Part shown: positions 1 through 9,905 of the stretch, one piece after another
Layout of the letters: the number at the start of each line of letters is the position of its first letter
Position numbering within the stretch: the stretch's first letter is position 1
Source: Spirosoma spitsbergense DSM 19989
GTDB lineage: Bacteria; Bacteroidota; Bacteroidia; Cytophagales; Spirosomataceae
Direction of reading: 5' to 3'
Assembly: GCF_000374085.1 (NCBI RefSeq)
Contig: NZ_KB893559.1
Location: forward strand, 112,984 to 176,983
DNA: 64,000 bases
Position numbers and translations under genes: made by a program
The notes under the pieces: generated by a model
Seen by the model: the letters and a program-made list of their open reading frames with translations, nothing else
Databases searched by the model: none
What the model was told of the DNA's origin: nothing

Positions 1-864
1 TTACTCCGTTTATGGCAGGGGCTGGGTTACTATTCCCGCGCCCGAAACCTGCATCAGACTGCTCGATTTGTAACCACAAATTTAGGGGGAAAGTTTCCTA
101 CAAACTACCATGACTTACTGAAAATGAAGGGTATAGGCGTATACACGGCCGCAGCCATTGCTTCTTTTGCTTTTGGTGAGCGAGTACCGGTTGTCGATGG
201 AAACGTTTATAGGGTGCTGGCACGGGTATATGGTATTGACGAAGACATTACCACTACTATCGCGAAAAAAACATTTGCTGCTTTGGCCACGCGTCTGATT
301 CAGTCGGCTACCGATCCGGCTATCTATAATCAGGCCATCATGGAGTTTGGTGCTATCCAGTGTACACCTACTGGCCCCGATTGCTTACTCTGCCCATTAC
401 AGCAGGCGTGCGTTGCCTATCTAACTGGAAGCCAGCATCGTTTGCCCGTCAAATCGAAAAAATCACCTGTGCGTCAGCGATTCTTCACGTACCTTGTTTT
501 CAGGCACAACGGAAAGCTCGCACTTCGGGAACGAACGGCCCGCGATGTATGGCAAAATCTGTATGATTTTTACCTGATTGAGCATGAGTTCGACACCCCT
601 GAAGTCGTAAACACTGACGACCTTCTGAGAGATATACTTTCGTCTGATCCAGTTTACGCGTTAGTGCAACAGGGTGGTTTGGCAGCTTTACCCATAGAAG
701 CGGTTCAGTTGTTATCACACCAGCGAATCCATGCCCGACTTTACCTTATCGACGTACCAACCGGAAGTTTACCACCTGATTTGCAGTGGTATAGTCGTGA
801 TGACATTAACCAACTCCCCAAGCCAGTAATCATCACAAACTATTTGGAAACGCTGTTTGGATAA
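1..864 (+). CDS. mutY: A/G-specific adenine DNA glycosylase MutY (5' truncated by window edge)
   Basis: Removes adenine mispaired with 8-oxoguanine in base excision repair. The reading frame is open from base 1, so the gene starts outside the window; 287 residues are visible. The fragment opens with LWQGLGYYSRARNL, then a helix-hairpin-helix LLKMKGIGVYTAAAIASFAF (residues 39-58) and the catalytic Asp in VVDGNVYR (about D66). A [4Fe-4S] ligand set C-X6-C-X2-C-X5-C lies at residues 121-137. The remaining ~135 residues fit the NUDIX-like 8-oxoG recognition domain. It precedes ssb and gldE on the same strand, an arrangement common in Bacteroidota. The catalytic Glu would lie upstream of the window. 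Identification is secure. Confidence 0.96.
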   Translation, partial: LLRLWQGLGYYSRARNLHQTARFVTTNLGGKFPTNYHDLLKMKGIGVYTAAAIASFAFGERVPVVDGNVYRVLARVYGIDEDITTTIAKKTFAALATRLIQSATDPAIYNQAIMEFGAIQCTPTGPDCLLCPLQQACVAYLTGSQHRLPVKSKKSPVRQRFFTYLVFRHNGKLALRERTARDVWQNLYDFYLIEHEFDTPEVVNTDDLLRDILSSDPVYALVQQGGLAALPIEAVQLLSHQRIHARLYLIDVPTGSLPPDLQWYSRDDINQLPKPVIITNYLETLFG

Positions 865-887
865 GTCGGTATATTTCAGTATCTTTA
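856..887 (+). promoter_or_regulatory. Putative ssb promoter (Bacteroidota -33/-7 type)
   Basis: TTTG at 856-859 and TATCTTTA at 880-887 are separated by 20 bases. This fits the Bacteroidota TTTG-N19/20-TAnnTTTG pattern except for the last base of the -7 box. It lies about 50 bases before the chosen ssb start and overlaps the mutY 3' end. Inferred from motif match only. Confidence 0.4.
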
Positions 888-937
888 ATCTTCTTAAACA
901 CTACAATTTTCTCCGTAATTATTCAATAGAAAAGTAT

Positions 938-1453
938 ATGGCCAGTCTTAACAAAATGACAATAATCGGCAACTTGGGTGCCGATCCTGAAGTACGGTAT
1001 CTGGATGGAGGGGCTGTAGTAGCCACCTTCAACGTGGCTACTACCGAAAAATATACCAGCCGAAGCGGGGAGAAAGTTGAGCAGACAGAATGGTTTCGGG
1101 TCGAATTATGGAATGAGCAGGCCAAAGTGGCTGAGAAATTTTTAAAGAAAGGCAATTCCGTTTATGTCGAAGGTCGGCTTCGGACGGAGTTATGGACGGA
1201 TAAGGAAGGAAAAGAGCGGACATCGCTGCGCGTTCGGGCTAATACCATGCAACTGCTGGGAAGCCCTAATGAGCGTTCAGATGAACCTTCTTATGAAGCT
1301 CCCCGACAGCAGGCGGCCCCGGCTCAGTCTGCACCCGCACCTCAACAGCCTCGCCAGCAACCCGCTGCTGCCCCCAAGCAACAGCCTGCCAGAAGGGAAC
1401 CGGAACCGGTACAGTTTGAGAGCAACAGTGGCGATGATGATTTACCTTTCTAA
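938..1453 (+). CDS. ssb: Single-stranded DNA-binding protein
   Basis: Binds ssDNA in replication, recombination and repair. The protein has 171 residues from the ATG at 938; a longer in-frame ATG at 857 would add 27 residues unlike any SSB and overlap mutY, so the start at MASLNKMTIIGNLG is preferred. The N-terminal OB fold (about residues 1-110) includes GNLGADPEVRYLDGG and WFRVELWNEQA. A Gln/Pro/Ala-rich linker follows, and the protein ends in the acidic tip DDDLPF that recruits partner proteins. It sits between mutY and gldE on the same strand. Size and architecture are standard. Confidence 0.97.
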   Translation: MASLNKMTIIGNLGADPEVRYLDGGAVVATFNVATTEKYTSRSGEKVEQTEWFRVELWNEQAKVAEKFLKKGNSVYVEGRLRTELWTDKEGKERTSLRVRANTMQLLGSPNERSDEPSYEAPRQQAAPAQSAPAPQQPRQQPAAAPKQQPARREPEPVQFESNSGDDDLPF

Positions 1454-1494
1454 TCCATCCGACGCTTACTATTGTTGAACGAGATTTGATATAC

Positions 1495-2835
1495 ATGGAT
1501 CCTGGTGACCCCCTTCCTCGACAGGTGCTCCAAGCCACTGATGGCTTGAGCACCTATTTTGATTTATACGGCCCCTACACGGCGTTGGTCCTCCTGCTGG
1601 TAACAGTAGCCGGTTTGATATCAGCCTCAGAAGCCGCTTTTTTTTCGCTCTCACCCGACGACCGGGCTGCATGCCGGGATAGTAGTCAGACCGCCGACCA
1701 GCGTATTGCCACACTGCTGGAACGCCCCAAGCGTCTGCTGGCTTCGCTGGTCATTTTCAATAATTTATTAAATATTGCCATTGTTGTCATTGTCACCTAC
1801 CTCACGTGGGAGTTCTCTCAGCTATCGCGAGGGTCGGGTTGGATACTTACTGCCATGACAGTGGCAATAACAATAGCGATCGTGTTATTTGGCGAAATAA
1901 TACCAAAGGTATACGCCAGTCAGAATAATCTGATCGTGGCCCGCCGAACAGCCCGACTGGCCCAGATTGGACTAGCTGTCTTTCGTCCACTGGCTATATT
2001 GCTGGTTAATCTGAGCAATCAGATTGACAAACGAATTCAGCGACGCGGTTATAAACTATCCGTGGAAGAACTAAGTCAGGCCGTCGAGTTAACAGGGGCC
2101 AGTGCCACAGATGAAGAAAAAGAAATTCTAAAAGGTATTGTTAACTTCAGTAATCTGACAGCCCGACAGGTAATGCGGGCAAGGCTGGATATATCGGCAG
2201 TGGCCGATAATCTGGCATTTAGTGAGCTATTGGCTCAGATCAATGCATCGGGCTACTCACGTGTGCCGGTTTACGGCGAATCACTGGATCAGATTGAAGG
2301 CGTTCTTTACATAAAAGACCTGTTACCCCATATTTACCAGGATGATTCGTTTCAATGGGAATCATTGTTACGCCCTGCCTTTTTTATTCCTGAAAACAAA
2401 AAAGTAGATGATTTACTTCAGGACTTTCAAAAACGGCGTGTTCACATGGCTATTGTGGTTGATGAATACGGTGGAACGCGTGGTCTGGTGACGCTGGAAG
2501 ATATTATTGAAGAGATTTTTGGCGATATCAATGATGAATTTGACGATGACACAGCCGTTGGTTACCGACGTGAGGATGCCCGTACTGTGGTATTTGAAGG
2601 AAAAATGTCGATATCTGACGTATGCAGGGTCCTTAATGTAGAAGCTACCACCTTCGAAGCAGTACAGGGAGATAGTGAATCGCTCGGTGGTCTGCTACTC
2701 GAACTATTCAAAAAACTCCCCCAGGCTGGTGAAGAAACTAATTACGAAGGCTTTATTTTTCAGGTATTGTCGGCCGATGACAAGCGGATCAACGAAGTGC
2801 GGGTCAGAAAGAACGACCTGGTTGAGCAAACCTAG
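1495..2835 (+). CDS. gldE: Gliding motility-associated protein GldE (CNNM/CorC-like membrane protein)
   Basis: 446 residues from the ATG at 1495; an upstream in-frame TTG at 1486 would add three residues. An N-terminal DUF21/CNNM membrane domain with about four hydrophobic segments contains ASEAAFFSLS and LFGEIIPKVYASQN. Two CBS motifs follow (around VPVYGESLDQIEGVLYIKDL and MAIVVDEYGGTRGLVTLEDI), then a CorC/HlyC C-terminal domain. The family belongs to the CNNM/CorC superfamily, linked to cation transport; in Bacteroidota the version next to ssb and mutY is called GldE and is associated with gliding in Flavobacterium. The usual partner gldD does not follow; the next gene lies on the opposite strand. 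The family is clear, and the gld name rests on synteny. Confidence 0.85.
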   Translation: MDPGDPLPRQVLQATDGLSTYFDLYGPYTALVLLLVTVAGLISASEAAFFSLSPDDRAACRDSSQTADQRIATLLERPKRLLASLVIFNNLLNIAIVVIVTYLTWEFSQLSRGSGWILTAMTVAITIAIVLFGEIIPKVYASQNNLIVARRTARLAQIGLAVFRPLAILLVNLSNQIDKRIQRRGYKLSVEELSQAVELTGASATDEEKEILKGIVNFSNLTARQVMRARLDISAVADNLAFSELLAQINASGYSRVPVYGESLDQIEGVLYIKDLLPHIYQDDSFQWESLLRPAFFIPENKKVDDLLQDFQKRRVHMAIVVDEYGGTRGLVTLEDIIEEIFGDINDEFDDDTAVGYRREDARTVVFEGKMSISDVCRVLNVEATTFEAVQGDSESLGGLLLELFKKLPQAGEETNYEGFIFQVLSADDKRINEVRVRKNDLVEQT

Positions 2836-2853
2836 CCGATTGGATTACGCTAC

Positions 2854-3963
2854 TCAAACCCATAACCCTCTCCCCTGATTATAATCGGTGCTGATACGCT
2901 GAATTTCACTGGCCGAATAAGTCAGAAACCCTTTTTGCCGCAACGTCCGCAAACGCCTTTTTTCAACCCACGATAATCGACCGTCGACTAAGGAGGCAAA
3001 AACAACGAGTCGTTCCAGACTACGGCGTACAGGAAGAGGTAATGTAATTAACTGTTCGGTAAAGTGCCCTCCCGGCGGCACATCGGCCGAAAGGCCAAAT
3101 CGGTCTACAATCGTTTCAGTTAACAGGAAGTGGGCATAACTAACAGGACCTTTCAGAATAGATGTATACAGCAGTGCTTCCATGATTATTGGAAAGAACT
3201 GATCATTCTTGCCCCATTCTTCGTGCAGTTCATGGACAAACTCCCGGATTGTAGTAGGGGCCATTACCCTGATCTGTGCTTCGTGTAGCACCTGCCACGC
3301 TGCCCAGCCATTCCAGAACGCGTAAATGGGTACGGACAATAACCCAACGGTCTGACGCAGGGTATACTCGTCCAAAAACTGCCCCAGCACAAGCTGTATG
3401 ACCAGCATAATGAAGCTCGCTTTCAGGATATTGAGCAGAAAGAAAATAGGTAGTCCCCATCGGGGCATTGTTAGGTAGGGATCAAGCCCTAAACGAAAAA
3501 GACCTGCCCGTGACTTAGTGGGGGTTTCATCGGCCAGTGCCTGTATGTGGCGTTCATACTGGGCATCGTGCGCACGGGGAAACTGGCATACCTCCATAAT
3601 CATCTTCACTCCCCAGCCACCCAGCCACAATAAAACATTTACTTCCAGGTAAACCAATAATAGCGCGTAGAGTGAGTTGACAAGGGCTAGTTCGTAAGAC
3701 TGGCCAAGAATAGCAACAGACGTAGTGCTGAACGTGTCGGGCCATTTTTGCTGCGGTAGAAAAAAGGCCAAAACTCCTAACGCACCCAGCAAAGCTGACA
3801 AGGTCAGAACAAAATTTTTCGTACGACGAACAACCCGACTTTCGAACTCATTCAACACATACGGCTCATCAGTCGGGTGAGGCATCTCGAGTGCCTGCCG
3901 CAGATAGCGCATTGACAGATGGTCGAGTGGACCGGTGTTATTGTCAGGTGGCCGGGTAGACAT
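2854..3963 (-). CDS. Multi-pass membrane protein, unknown function (possibly LBF_2804-like)
   Basis: 369 residues, start ATG at 3963. A soluble N-terminus (~50 residues) is followed by hydrophobic segments near residues 50-70, 88-118, 170-195 and 205-225. The C-terminus is soluble and ends with a TerB-like helical patch, LERLVVFASLVDGRLSWVEK. It recalls the LBF_2804 family found in Bacteroidota and Leptospira, but that assignment is from memory and tentative. It converges on gldE with 18 bases between stops. No catalytic motif is visible and no function is proposed. Confidence 0.7.
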   Translation of the reverse strand: MSTRPPDNNTGPLDHLSMRYLRQALEMPHPTDEPYVLNEFESRVVRRTKNFVLTLSALLGALGVLAFFLPQQKWPDTFSTTSVAILGQSYELALVNSLYALLLVYLEVNVLLWLGGWGVKMIMEVCQFPRAHDAQYERHIQALADETPTKSRAGLFRLGLDPYLTMPRWGLPIFFLLNILKASFIMLVIQLVLGQFLDEYTLRQTVGLLSVPIYAFWNGWAAWQVLHEAQIRVMAPTTIREFVHELHEEWGKNDQFFPIIMEALLYTSILKGPVSYAHFLLTETIVDRFGLSADVPPGGHFTEQLITLPLPVRRSLERLVVFASLVDGRLSWVEKRRLRTLRQKGFLTYSASEIQRISTDYNQGRGLWV

Positions 3964-4140
3964 AGTTTCTATTCAAGGTGGTGGCTCACCTAGTTAAACT
4001 ACTAAAGCCCTGATGTTGTTGGCAAACAGCCTGATATAATAAATCATGCACTGTCGAACAAGTAGCTTTTGCTTTAGGGATAAATAGGTAAATGCAGCAT
4101 TTGAGATACTTTACAGGATAGTGCATAAACCAGTTCTCTC

Positions 4141-5259
4141 ATGAAGTACATTTTTTTATTTTGCAGTTGCCTGTTGGCCAGTCAGTTTACCCTGCCAGCG
4201 ATTGGGCAGGTAGCCCCTTCACCCGCCCAGAAACGGGTAAAAGATGAAATGCTGGACGCGGTAATGGCATTTATGACCAAGCTCACACCTGAGCAAAAGA
4301 AGCAGGCCACCTATCCCCTAAACGATGAGGAGCGGTTCAACTGGCACTTCGTTCCCCGGGAGCGTAAGGGACTGCCACTCAAACAAATGACGAAGGAACA
4401 ACAAAGCGCGGCAATGGCGATGCTCAAAACGGGATTGAGTCAGCAGGGATACGATAAAGTTACCTCAATCATGGATAACGAAAACGTACTTCGCGTAATT
4501 GACAATCGGCCGCCCAATGATACCTACCGTGACCCCGAAAACTATTCGTTCACTATATTCGGAAATCCAGATAATAAAGACCCGTGGAGCTGGCGAATTG
4601 AAGGCCATCACCTGTCGCTGCATTTTTTATCTCAGACCGGTAAGGTAATTGCTCAGACACCTACTTTCTTCGGTACCAATCCGGCTATCCTGGCCTTTGA
4701 TTCCAGCATGGCCGACAAACGAATGCAAAACCCACGCATCGTCGATTTACCGCAGAAAGGCCGACAAATTATGAGGCAGGAAACCGATAAAGCGTTCGCC
4801 CTGCTGAAATCACTCAATCAGGATCAGCTTAAGCAGGCTATAGTAAATGCCGTTGCTTATCCCGAAATTGTGACCAGTAACAAACGAAAAGCGTCAATGG
4901 AGCGAATGGATGGGGTAAAAATGGCCGATATGAAGCCGGAACAACGCACCTTATTCATGGATCTGCTCCAGGTATATCTAAAAAACTACCATGTTACCCT
5001 GGCTAAGCAACAGCTAGACAAGCTTAAGAAAACAGGTCTGGATGAGCTTCGTTTTGCCTGGGCCGGCGACCTGACTCCAGAACTGGGCGAAGGAAAAGGC
5101 TGGTACTACCGCATTCATGGCCCCACGATTCTGATTGAGTATGATAACACCCAAACGAATGCCAACCATATTCATACAGTTGTGCGCGATTTGACCAACG
5201 ATTTTGGGGAAGATCTATTGCAGGAGCATTACAAGAACGTAACGCACGATAAACCCTAG
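4141..5259 (+). CDS. DUF3500 family secreted protein
   Basis: 372 residues with a signal peptide (MKYIFLFCSCLLASQFTLPAIGQ, cleavage after about residue 23). The mature part has the features of DUF3500: an early MTKLTPEQKKQATYPLND block, ERFNWHFVPRERKGLPL, and the aromatic WSWRIEGHHLSLHF segment (about residues 150-165). The C-terminal half, including RFAWAGDLTPELGEGKGWYY, completes the fold. The biochemical role of DUF3500 is not established. It lies 73 bases upstream of a secreted subtilase on the same strand, so co-transcription is plausible. Confidence 0.85.
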   Translation: MKYIFLFCSCLLASQFTLPAIGQVAPSPAQKRVKDEMLDAVMAFMTKLTPEQKKQATYPLNDEERFNWHFVPRERKGLPLKQMTKEQQSAAMAMLKTGLSQQGYDKVTSIMDNENVLRVIDNRPPNDTYRDPENYSFTIFGNPDNKDPWSWRIEGHHLSLHFLSQTGKVIAQTPTFFGTNPAILAFDSSMADKRMQNPRIVDLPQKGRQIMRQETDKAFALLKSLNQDQLKQAIVNAVAYPEIVTSNKRKASMERMDGVKMADMKPEQRTLFMDLLQVYLKNYHVTLAKQQLDKLKKTGLDELRFAWAGDLTPELGEGKGWYYRIHGPTILIEYDNTQTNANHIHTVVRDLTNDFGEDLLQEHYKNVTHDKP

Positions 5260-5332
5260 GCCGTTTAACAACTTTTAACCAAAAATTCCGATCGTTTCTT
5301 CTTAATTTGCCCAGATTTTTTGTTCCAAATTC

Positions 5333-6943
5333 ATGAAGAAACACCTTATCAGCGCGTCGATCTGCCTGCTTTCGATGGCAGCATCCGCGCAGCAAACGCA
5401 GTGGTACCTACAGGATAAAACCGATAAAACAGCTGGTATCAGCGTTGAACGGACGTATCGCGAATTGCTTAAAGACCGTAAACCAACTCCCGTTGTGGTG
5501 GCGGTTATCGATGGCGGCATTGACACCACCCACGAAGACCTCCGCCGGGTGCTATGGGTAAACCCGAAAGAGATTGCCGGAAACGGCAAAGACGATGATA
5601 AAAATGGCTACGTAGATGACATACACGGCTGGAATTTTATCGGGGGCAAAGACGGTCGTAACGTCGATCATGAAACAGCCGAGGTAACCCGGCTGTATGT
5701 GCAACTCAAGCCTGCCTACGAAGGAAAAGACCGTAAATCGCTGAAGCCTGACCAGCAGAAAGAGTACGATCTGTATACGAAAGTGAAGGCTGAGGTCGAG
5801 AAGAATCAGGCGCAGTACAAAGCACAGTATCAGGGGATTGGCCAGTTTTACACGCAGTTTTCAACAGCGGTCGATAACCTGAAACAAGTATTGAACGTTA
5901 CCAAACTCGATACGCTAACCTTGAGCAGAGCGGCCGACACCCTATCGGATGCCGCAATGAAACGGCCAGTGCAGGGCATATTGCGCCTGCTGCGCCAGCA
6001 GGGAGCCGCCGACACCGATGTGGTCATGGCCGAACTTGAAAAAGCGAATGAACAGCTTAAATCCCGCGCCGAGTACAACTACAATCCTGATTTCGACGGG
6101 CGTTCGGTGGTAGGTGACAACCCGGACGATATGAACCAGCGCGATTATGGTAACGCTGATATTTCCGGCGCGAATCCCGATCATGGTACGCACGTTTCGG
6201 GCATCATTGGCGCCGACCGGACGAATAATCTGGGTATAATGGGCATAGCAGATGCCGTGCAGATTATGGGGGTTCGGGCCGTTCCCGACGGCGATGAACG
6301 GGATAAAGACGTAGCCAATGCCATTCGGTACGCCGTTGATAATGGTGCCCAGATCATCAACATGAGTTTCGGAAAGGATTATTCGCCCCAGCGCAAAACC
6401 GTAGAAGATGCCGAGCGGTATGCGCTCACCAAAGGGGTTCTGATGATTCATGCCGCCGGGAATGATGGCAAGGATATAGACACAGCGGCCAACTACCCAT
6501 CGCCCCGGTTTATTGATGGTTCAGCCATTCCCAATGTGATTACGGTGGGAGCCAGTGCCGAGCCGAACACCGGCGATTTGATTGCCAGTTTTTCCAATTA
6601 CGGCAAGCAAAACGTAGATGTGTTTGCTCCGGGCAAGGATATTTATTCGACTGTTCCGGGCAGCAAATATGAAAACAACAGCGGCACCAGCATGGCATCG
6701 CCCGTGGTAGCGGGTGTGGCGGCTGTGCTGAAATCATACTTTCCTAAGTTGACCTATGCCGACATTAAACGGATCATTATGCAATCGGCAACGTCTTACG
6801 TAACAAAAGTAACCCGCCCTGAATCGACGGACGAAGTCTCTTTCAACACCCTGTCGAAATCGGGGGGTATTGTCAACCTATACGATGCAGTAAAAATGGC
6901 CATTGCCCAGGAAGCAGGCACGGGTACGAGTAAAGTGAAGTAA
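5333..6943 (+). CDS. Secreted S8 (subtilisin-like) serine peptidase
   Basis: 536 residues, signal peptide about residues 1-19 (cleavage near ASAQ). The catalytic triad is visible: Asp60 in VVAVIDGGID, His284 in DHGTHVSG, Ser453 in NNSGTSMASP, with oxyanion-hole Asn377 in HAAGND. The Asp and His blocks are separated by over 200 residues, far more than in classical subtilisins. The extra segment (about residues 110-250) is helical and charged, and contains an acidic Asp/Asn-rich stretch (GNGKDDDKNGYVDD) that may bind calcium. No C-terminal T9SS sorting domain is seen, so it is probably periplasmic. A strong hairpin follows the stop codon. Confidence 0.92.
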   Translation: MKKHLISASICLLSMAASAQQTQWYLQDKTDKTAGISVERTYRELLKDRKPTPVVVAVIDGGIDTTHEDLRRVLWVNPKEIAGNGKDDDKNGYVDDIHGWNFIGGKDGRNVDHETAEVTRLYVQLKPAYEGKDRKSLKPDQQKEYDLYTKVKAEVEKNQAQYKAQYQGIGQFYTQFSTAVDNLKQVLNVTKLDTLTLSRAADTLSDAAMKRPVQGILRLLRQQGAADTDVVMAELEKANEQLKSRAEYNYNPDFDGRSVVGDNPDDMNQRDYGNADISGANPDHGTHVSGIIGADRTNNLGIMGIADAVQIMGVRAVPDGDERDKDVANAIRYAVDNGAQIINMSFGKDYSPQRKTVEDAERYALTKGVLMIHAAGNDGKDIDTAANYPSPRFIDGSAIPNVITVGASAEPNTGDLIASFSNYGKQNVDVFAPGKDIYSTVPGSKYENNSGTSMASPVVAGVAAVLKSYFPKLTYADIKRIIMQSATSYVTKVTRPESTDEVSFNTLSKSGGIVNLYDAVKMAIAQEAGTGTSKVK

Positions 6944-6992
6944 TGAACTGCCTGGAGAACAGGAGATGAAAATTCTGTTTACAGGGCTACAA

Positions 6993-7039
6993 AAGCCGGG
7001 AGTTGCTATCGTACAAAAAAGATAGTCGACTCCCGGCTT
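6993..7039. terminator. Bidirectional terminator hairpin between convergent peptidase genes
   Basis: An 11-bp perfect stem (AAGCCGGGAGT at 6993-7003, ACTCCCGGCTT at 7029-7039) is extended inward by CTATC/GATAG. On the plus strand TTAATTTTT follows; on the minus strand TTTTG follows. It sits between the plus-strand subtilase (stop 6943) and the minus-strand subtilase, whose stop codon it overlaps. Confidence 0.85.
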
Positions 7040-9824
7040 AATTTTTCAGGAACCGTTCCGTTTGTGTCGTGTCCCCCTCCGAAAGATGAAGCATATAGAT
7101 TCCGGAGGGTAAGTGCTGGATGGTAATAGTCCCCTGGGTTTCTCCCTGCTGGTTTTTCAGCAGGAAGGGGGTATTCCATACTCGCCCCTGCAAATCAACT
7201 ACCTGAATGTGAACCTGCTTTGCCAACGGATTTGCGTAACGCACGTACAGCGTAGTTTGTGCTGGATTGGGATAAATCCAAAAATACCCGGTTGGGTCAG
7301 GGGAAGTAGCGGTTAAAACAGTTGTTAATATGGTTCGCTCGGTCGACCAGCCCACGCAGGTATGTTGTGTTACCCTCACCTTGTATGTACCCGCCTGAGA
7401 AACCAGTAATGAATAACCCCGAGCGTTCGTTAGCGAGTCATTATTGCGATACCATTGATACCGGTAAGACGTATCCTGTGGAGCTTTCAGCGTTATCGTA
7501 GCTCCCTGAGGAAGCCTGAATTCTGATCCTGCCGGAACCAGATCAAGGTTGTTGACTGAAGAGGGAAGAATCGCTTTTTCGCCAGACAGTACCTGACATG
7601 CCCTGTAAACAACCCTCACCCGATACCGGCCGGATTGGGTGACACTGAGTATACTGTCGTTTGCGTGAGGAATAACCGTATTATTCAGCAACCAGCTAAA
7701 CGTTGCACCAGGCATGCCTACACCATTTACGGGAATAGCTTTCATCCGGACAGGCTCGTCCGGATTACAGAGCCATTGATTACCAACCGGGCTAAGGTCG
7801 ATGGCGGCAGTCTTTACCTTTACCGGCTGCGATGTGGCTGAGCAACCATTTTTGTTCGTTATCCGCAGAATATACGTCCCCCCTTTTGTTGCCTGATAAA
7901 CGGAAGCAGTCGTTGCCGCATCGATAGTACCGTCACGTAGCCATTGATAACTAACATTGGCGGATTCAGTGGATGAACGCAGTGGCAGTACGGTTCCGTC
8001 GCAGATAACCGTATCTTTTGCCGGTTGAATAGAAACGGCTAACTGGCAGTTCACTCGCTTCTGACCACTGATAATAAGCGAAAAGGGTTGACCCGCGTAC
8101 TGCATAGTCCCCTTGTGCGAAACAGTGATCGTATAGGTTTTTCCCGGAACAGGATTAGTCAGGTAAATCTGCTCAAGATTATCACGGAAATTATCTTTTT
8201 GAACGGCCGCCCTGTCGGGATAAGCAGGATCGAGCGCGAAGGGGAAGGTTGTACGCACACCGTCACTCAGCCGAACGTCGAGGTCGTTGATAAGTTTAGG
8301 AGCGCGGTTATTTAACGCACCCGCGCCAATAGGTGTAGGTATTCCTTCTGGATCGGTCCAGCTTAAGGTGATCACCAGTGGTTCATTTCCCTGAGCAACA
8401 ACACTACGGGAAATCGTTTTACCAGCGGCTAAACTTTGTTCCAGTACCAGGTGGGCCTGATTTTCGTTCAGCAACAGCCGGGCGGCTGCTTCGGTATTCA
8501 GTAAGCCCCAACCCTGCCTGTAATCTGGCCCGGCGGCCGGATTAGGCCGGTCGGCGGTATGAAGAACAAGCCCCTTCAGCGTAGCAGCCCGCATAAACTG
8601 CCCCGTCTGCGGTAACCCGGCCGCCCGTTGACGGGCGTATAATTCCTGTAGCAGAAACAAAGTACCCGACACGTTGGCTGATGCCATCGATGTGCCACTG
8701 TATGTACCGTACGCTGTGTTATCTGTTGCTATCGACGATACTACGTCCGAGCCAATACCCAGTAAATCGGGCTTGATTCGGCCATCATCCGTAGGCCCCC
8801 AGCCACTAAATGCCGTTGACCCGACCAGAACAGGCTGATTCTGGCTGGTATAACTCACCTCGGCCGCGCCAACCGTCAGTACGTTTTTCGCCGTAGCGTC
8901 GGCCGGAATTACGTCATAATCGGCGTTTCTGTTACGGACAATAGTGCTTTTACTATCTGAATCCTTCAGAAAATAAGGTTTTCCAGCGGGTGGACCAGTT
9001 TCTGCCCGTTTGTTATCCGCTGACCGAACCATCAGAAAAAACGGATTATTATACCCCAGCCGATCCAAATCCTGAACAGTAGTGTTGTAAAACCCGAACA
9101 GGTAATCGTCTGTGGTACTAATGGTAGTATTTCCCCACCACTCCCATTTCAGGTCCGGGTTGGTACCGGGGCGAGACGCGTTGTATAACCAGCCCGCTAC
9201 GGGACCATAAGCATGATTCGAGACGAGTAGATTGGGGGCCGCAATAGCCAGTTCAGCCAAATCATTCGTATAGTCCCAAACAGATAACTGGGCTTCATTC
9301 GCCATTCCCTTCGCCTGCGGATCAATACCTCGCCCAATAAGCGTACCCGCCAGGTGAGTTGCGTGATTGTTTACAGCAGCTCCGTTGTCTTTTTGGCGTA
9401 TTCTTGACTTGCCAGCATCATCACCAAACTCCCGGTGGGATTCCAGCACGCGCCCGCCATCCCACAAACCCAGTCGGCCCGCCAGGCTGGGTAAATTTCC
9501 CGAAACGTTGATGGGTAACGTCCCCCCACGCTGCAAAGCAAGGGTTCGTGTTCCACGGGCCGCTTCCACATTATGGAGTGTATAATAAATTGGCTGGCCA
9601 AGTGGATCAACTCCCTGAAGTTGCAGAATACGTTGATTGGAATAGTTTTTGCGGAGTTCCCACTTATGTCGCTGCGCCAAGCGAAGCGTCTGTTTCCGTG
9701 ACTGGCTGTACCGATTGACAATCTCCGTTTGCCACAGCAAAGGCTCATTAGCAGGCATAGCCTGCCCCTGAACGGGGTTATCGACACCGTTAACGAACGC
9801 CAGAATCAGGCCAGGCAATAGCAA
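7038..9824 (-). CDS. S8 peptidase with Ig-like repeats and T9SS type A sorting domain
   Basis: 928 residues as drawn. Catalytic residues are Asp122 (LGLWDGG), His154 (NNHATHLAG) and Ser379 (YSGTSMASA), with Asn271 as probable oxyanion residue. A jelly-roll-like region follows (about 450-590), then Ig/PKD-like repeats (about 595-830). The C-terminus is a T9SS type A sorting domain beginning YPNPAQTTLYV and ending with short strands (PSGIYMLHL). It is a diverged tandem copy of the next gene. The start is uncertain: TTG at 9824 gives a signal peptide without basic residues, while the upstream in-frame codons encode LYRHRWLFLLLPG, a better signal peptide, but no ATG or GTG exists before the stop at 9906. 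Likely secreted through T9SS. Confidence 0.88.
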   Translation of the reverse strand: MLLPGLILAFVNGVDNPVQGQAMPANEPLLWQTEIVNRYSQSRKQTLRLAQRHKWELRKNYSNQRILQLQGVDPLGQPIYYTLHNVEAARGTRTLALQRGGTLPINVSGNLPSLAGRLGLWDGGRVLESHREFGDDAGKSRIRQKDNGAAVNNHATHLAGTLIGRGIDPQAKGMANEAQLSVWDYTNDLAELAIAAPNLLVSNHAYGPVAGWLYNASRPGTNPDLKWEWWGNTTISTTDDYLFGFYNTTVQDLDRLGYNNPFFLMVRSADNKRAETGPPAGKPYFLKDSDSKSTIVRNRNADYDVIPADATAKNVLTVGAAEVSYTSQNQPVLVGSTAFSGWGPTDDGRIKPDLLGIGSDVVSSIATDNTAYGTYSGTSMASANVSGTLFLLQELYARQRAAGLPQTGQFMRAATLKGLVLHTADRPNPAAGPDYRQGWGLLNTEAAARLLLNENQAHLVLEQSLAAGKTISRSVVAQGNEPLVITLSWTDPEGIPTPIGAGALNNRAPKLINDLDVRLSDGVRTTFPFALDPAYPDRAAVQKDNFRDNLEQIYLTNPVPGKTYTITVSHKGTMQYAGQPFSLIISGQKRVNCQLAVSIQPAKDTVICDGTVLPLRSSTESANVSYQWLRDGTIDAATTASVYQATKGGTYILRITNKNGCSATSQPVKVKTAAIDLSPVGNQWLCNPDEPVRMKAIPVNGVGMPGATFSWLLNNTVIPHANDSILSVTQSGRYRVRVVYRACQVLSGEKAILPSSVNNLDLVPAGSEFRLPQGATITLKAPQDTSYRYQWYRNNDSLTNARGYSLLVSQAGTYKVRVTQHTCVGWSTERTILTTVLTATSPDPTGYFWIYPNPAQTTLYVRYANPLAKQVHIQVVDLQGRVWNTPFLLKNQQGETQGTITIQHLPSGIYMLHLSEGDTTQTERFLKN

Positions 9825-9905
9825 AAAGAGCCATCTATGCCTATACAGCGCCTTATTCTGGCCAATTGGGCCAGGTAGATAAATATGGGTCAGAAGCAGC
9901 GATGG

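Noticed and set aside
857..937. Extended N-terminus for ssb from the ATG at 857
   Set aside because: The 27 extra residues overlap mutY, are hydrophobic and unlike SSB proteins, and lie over the likely promoter.
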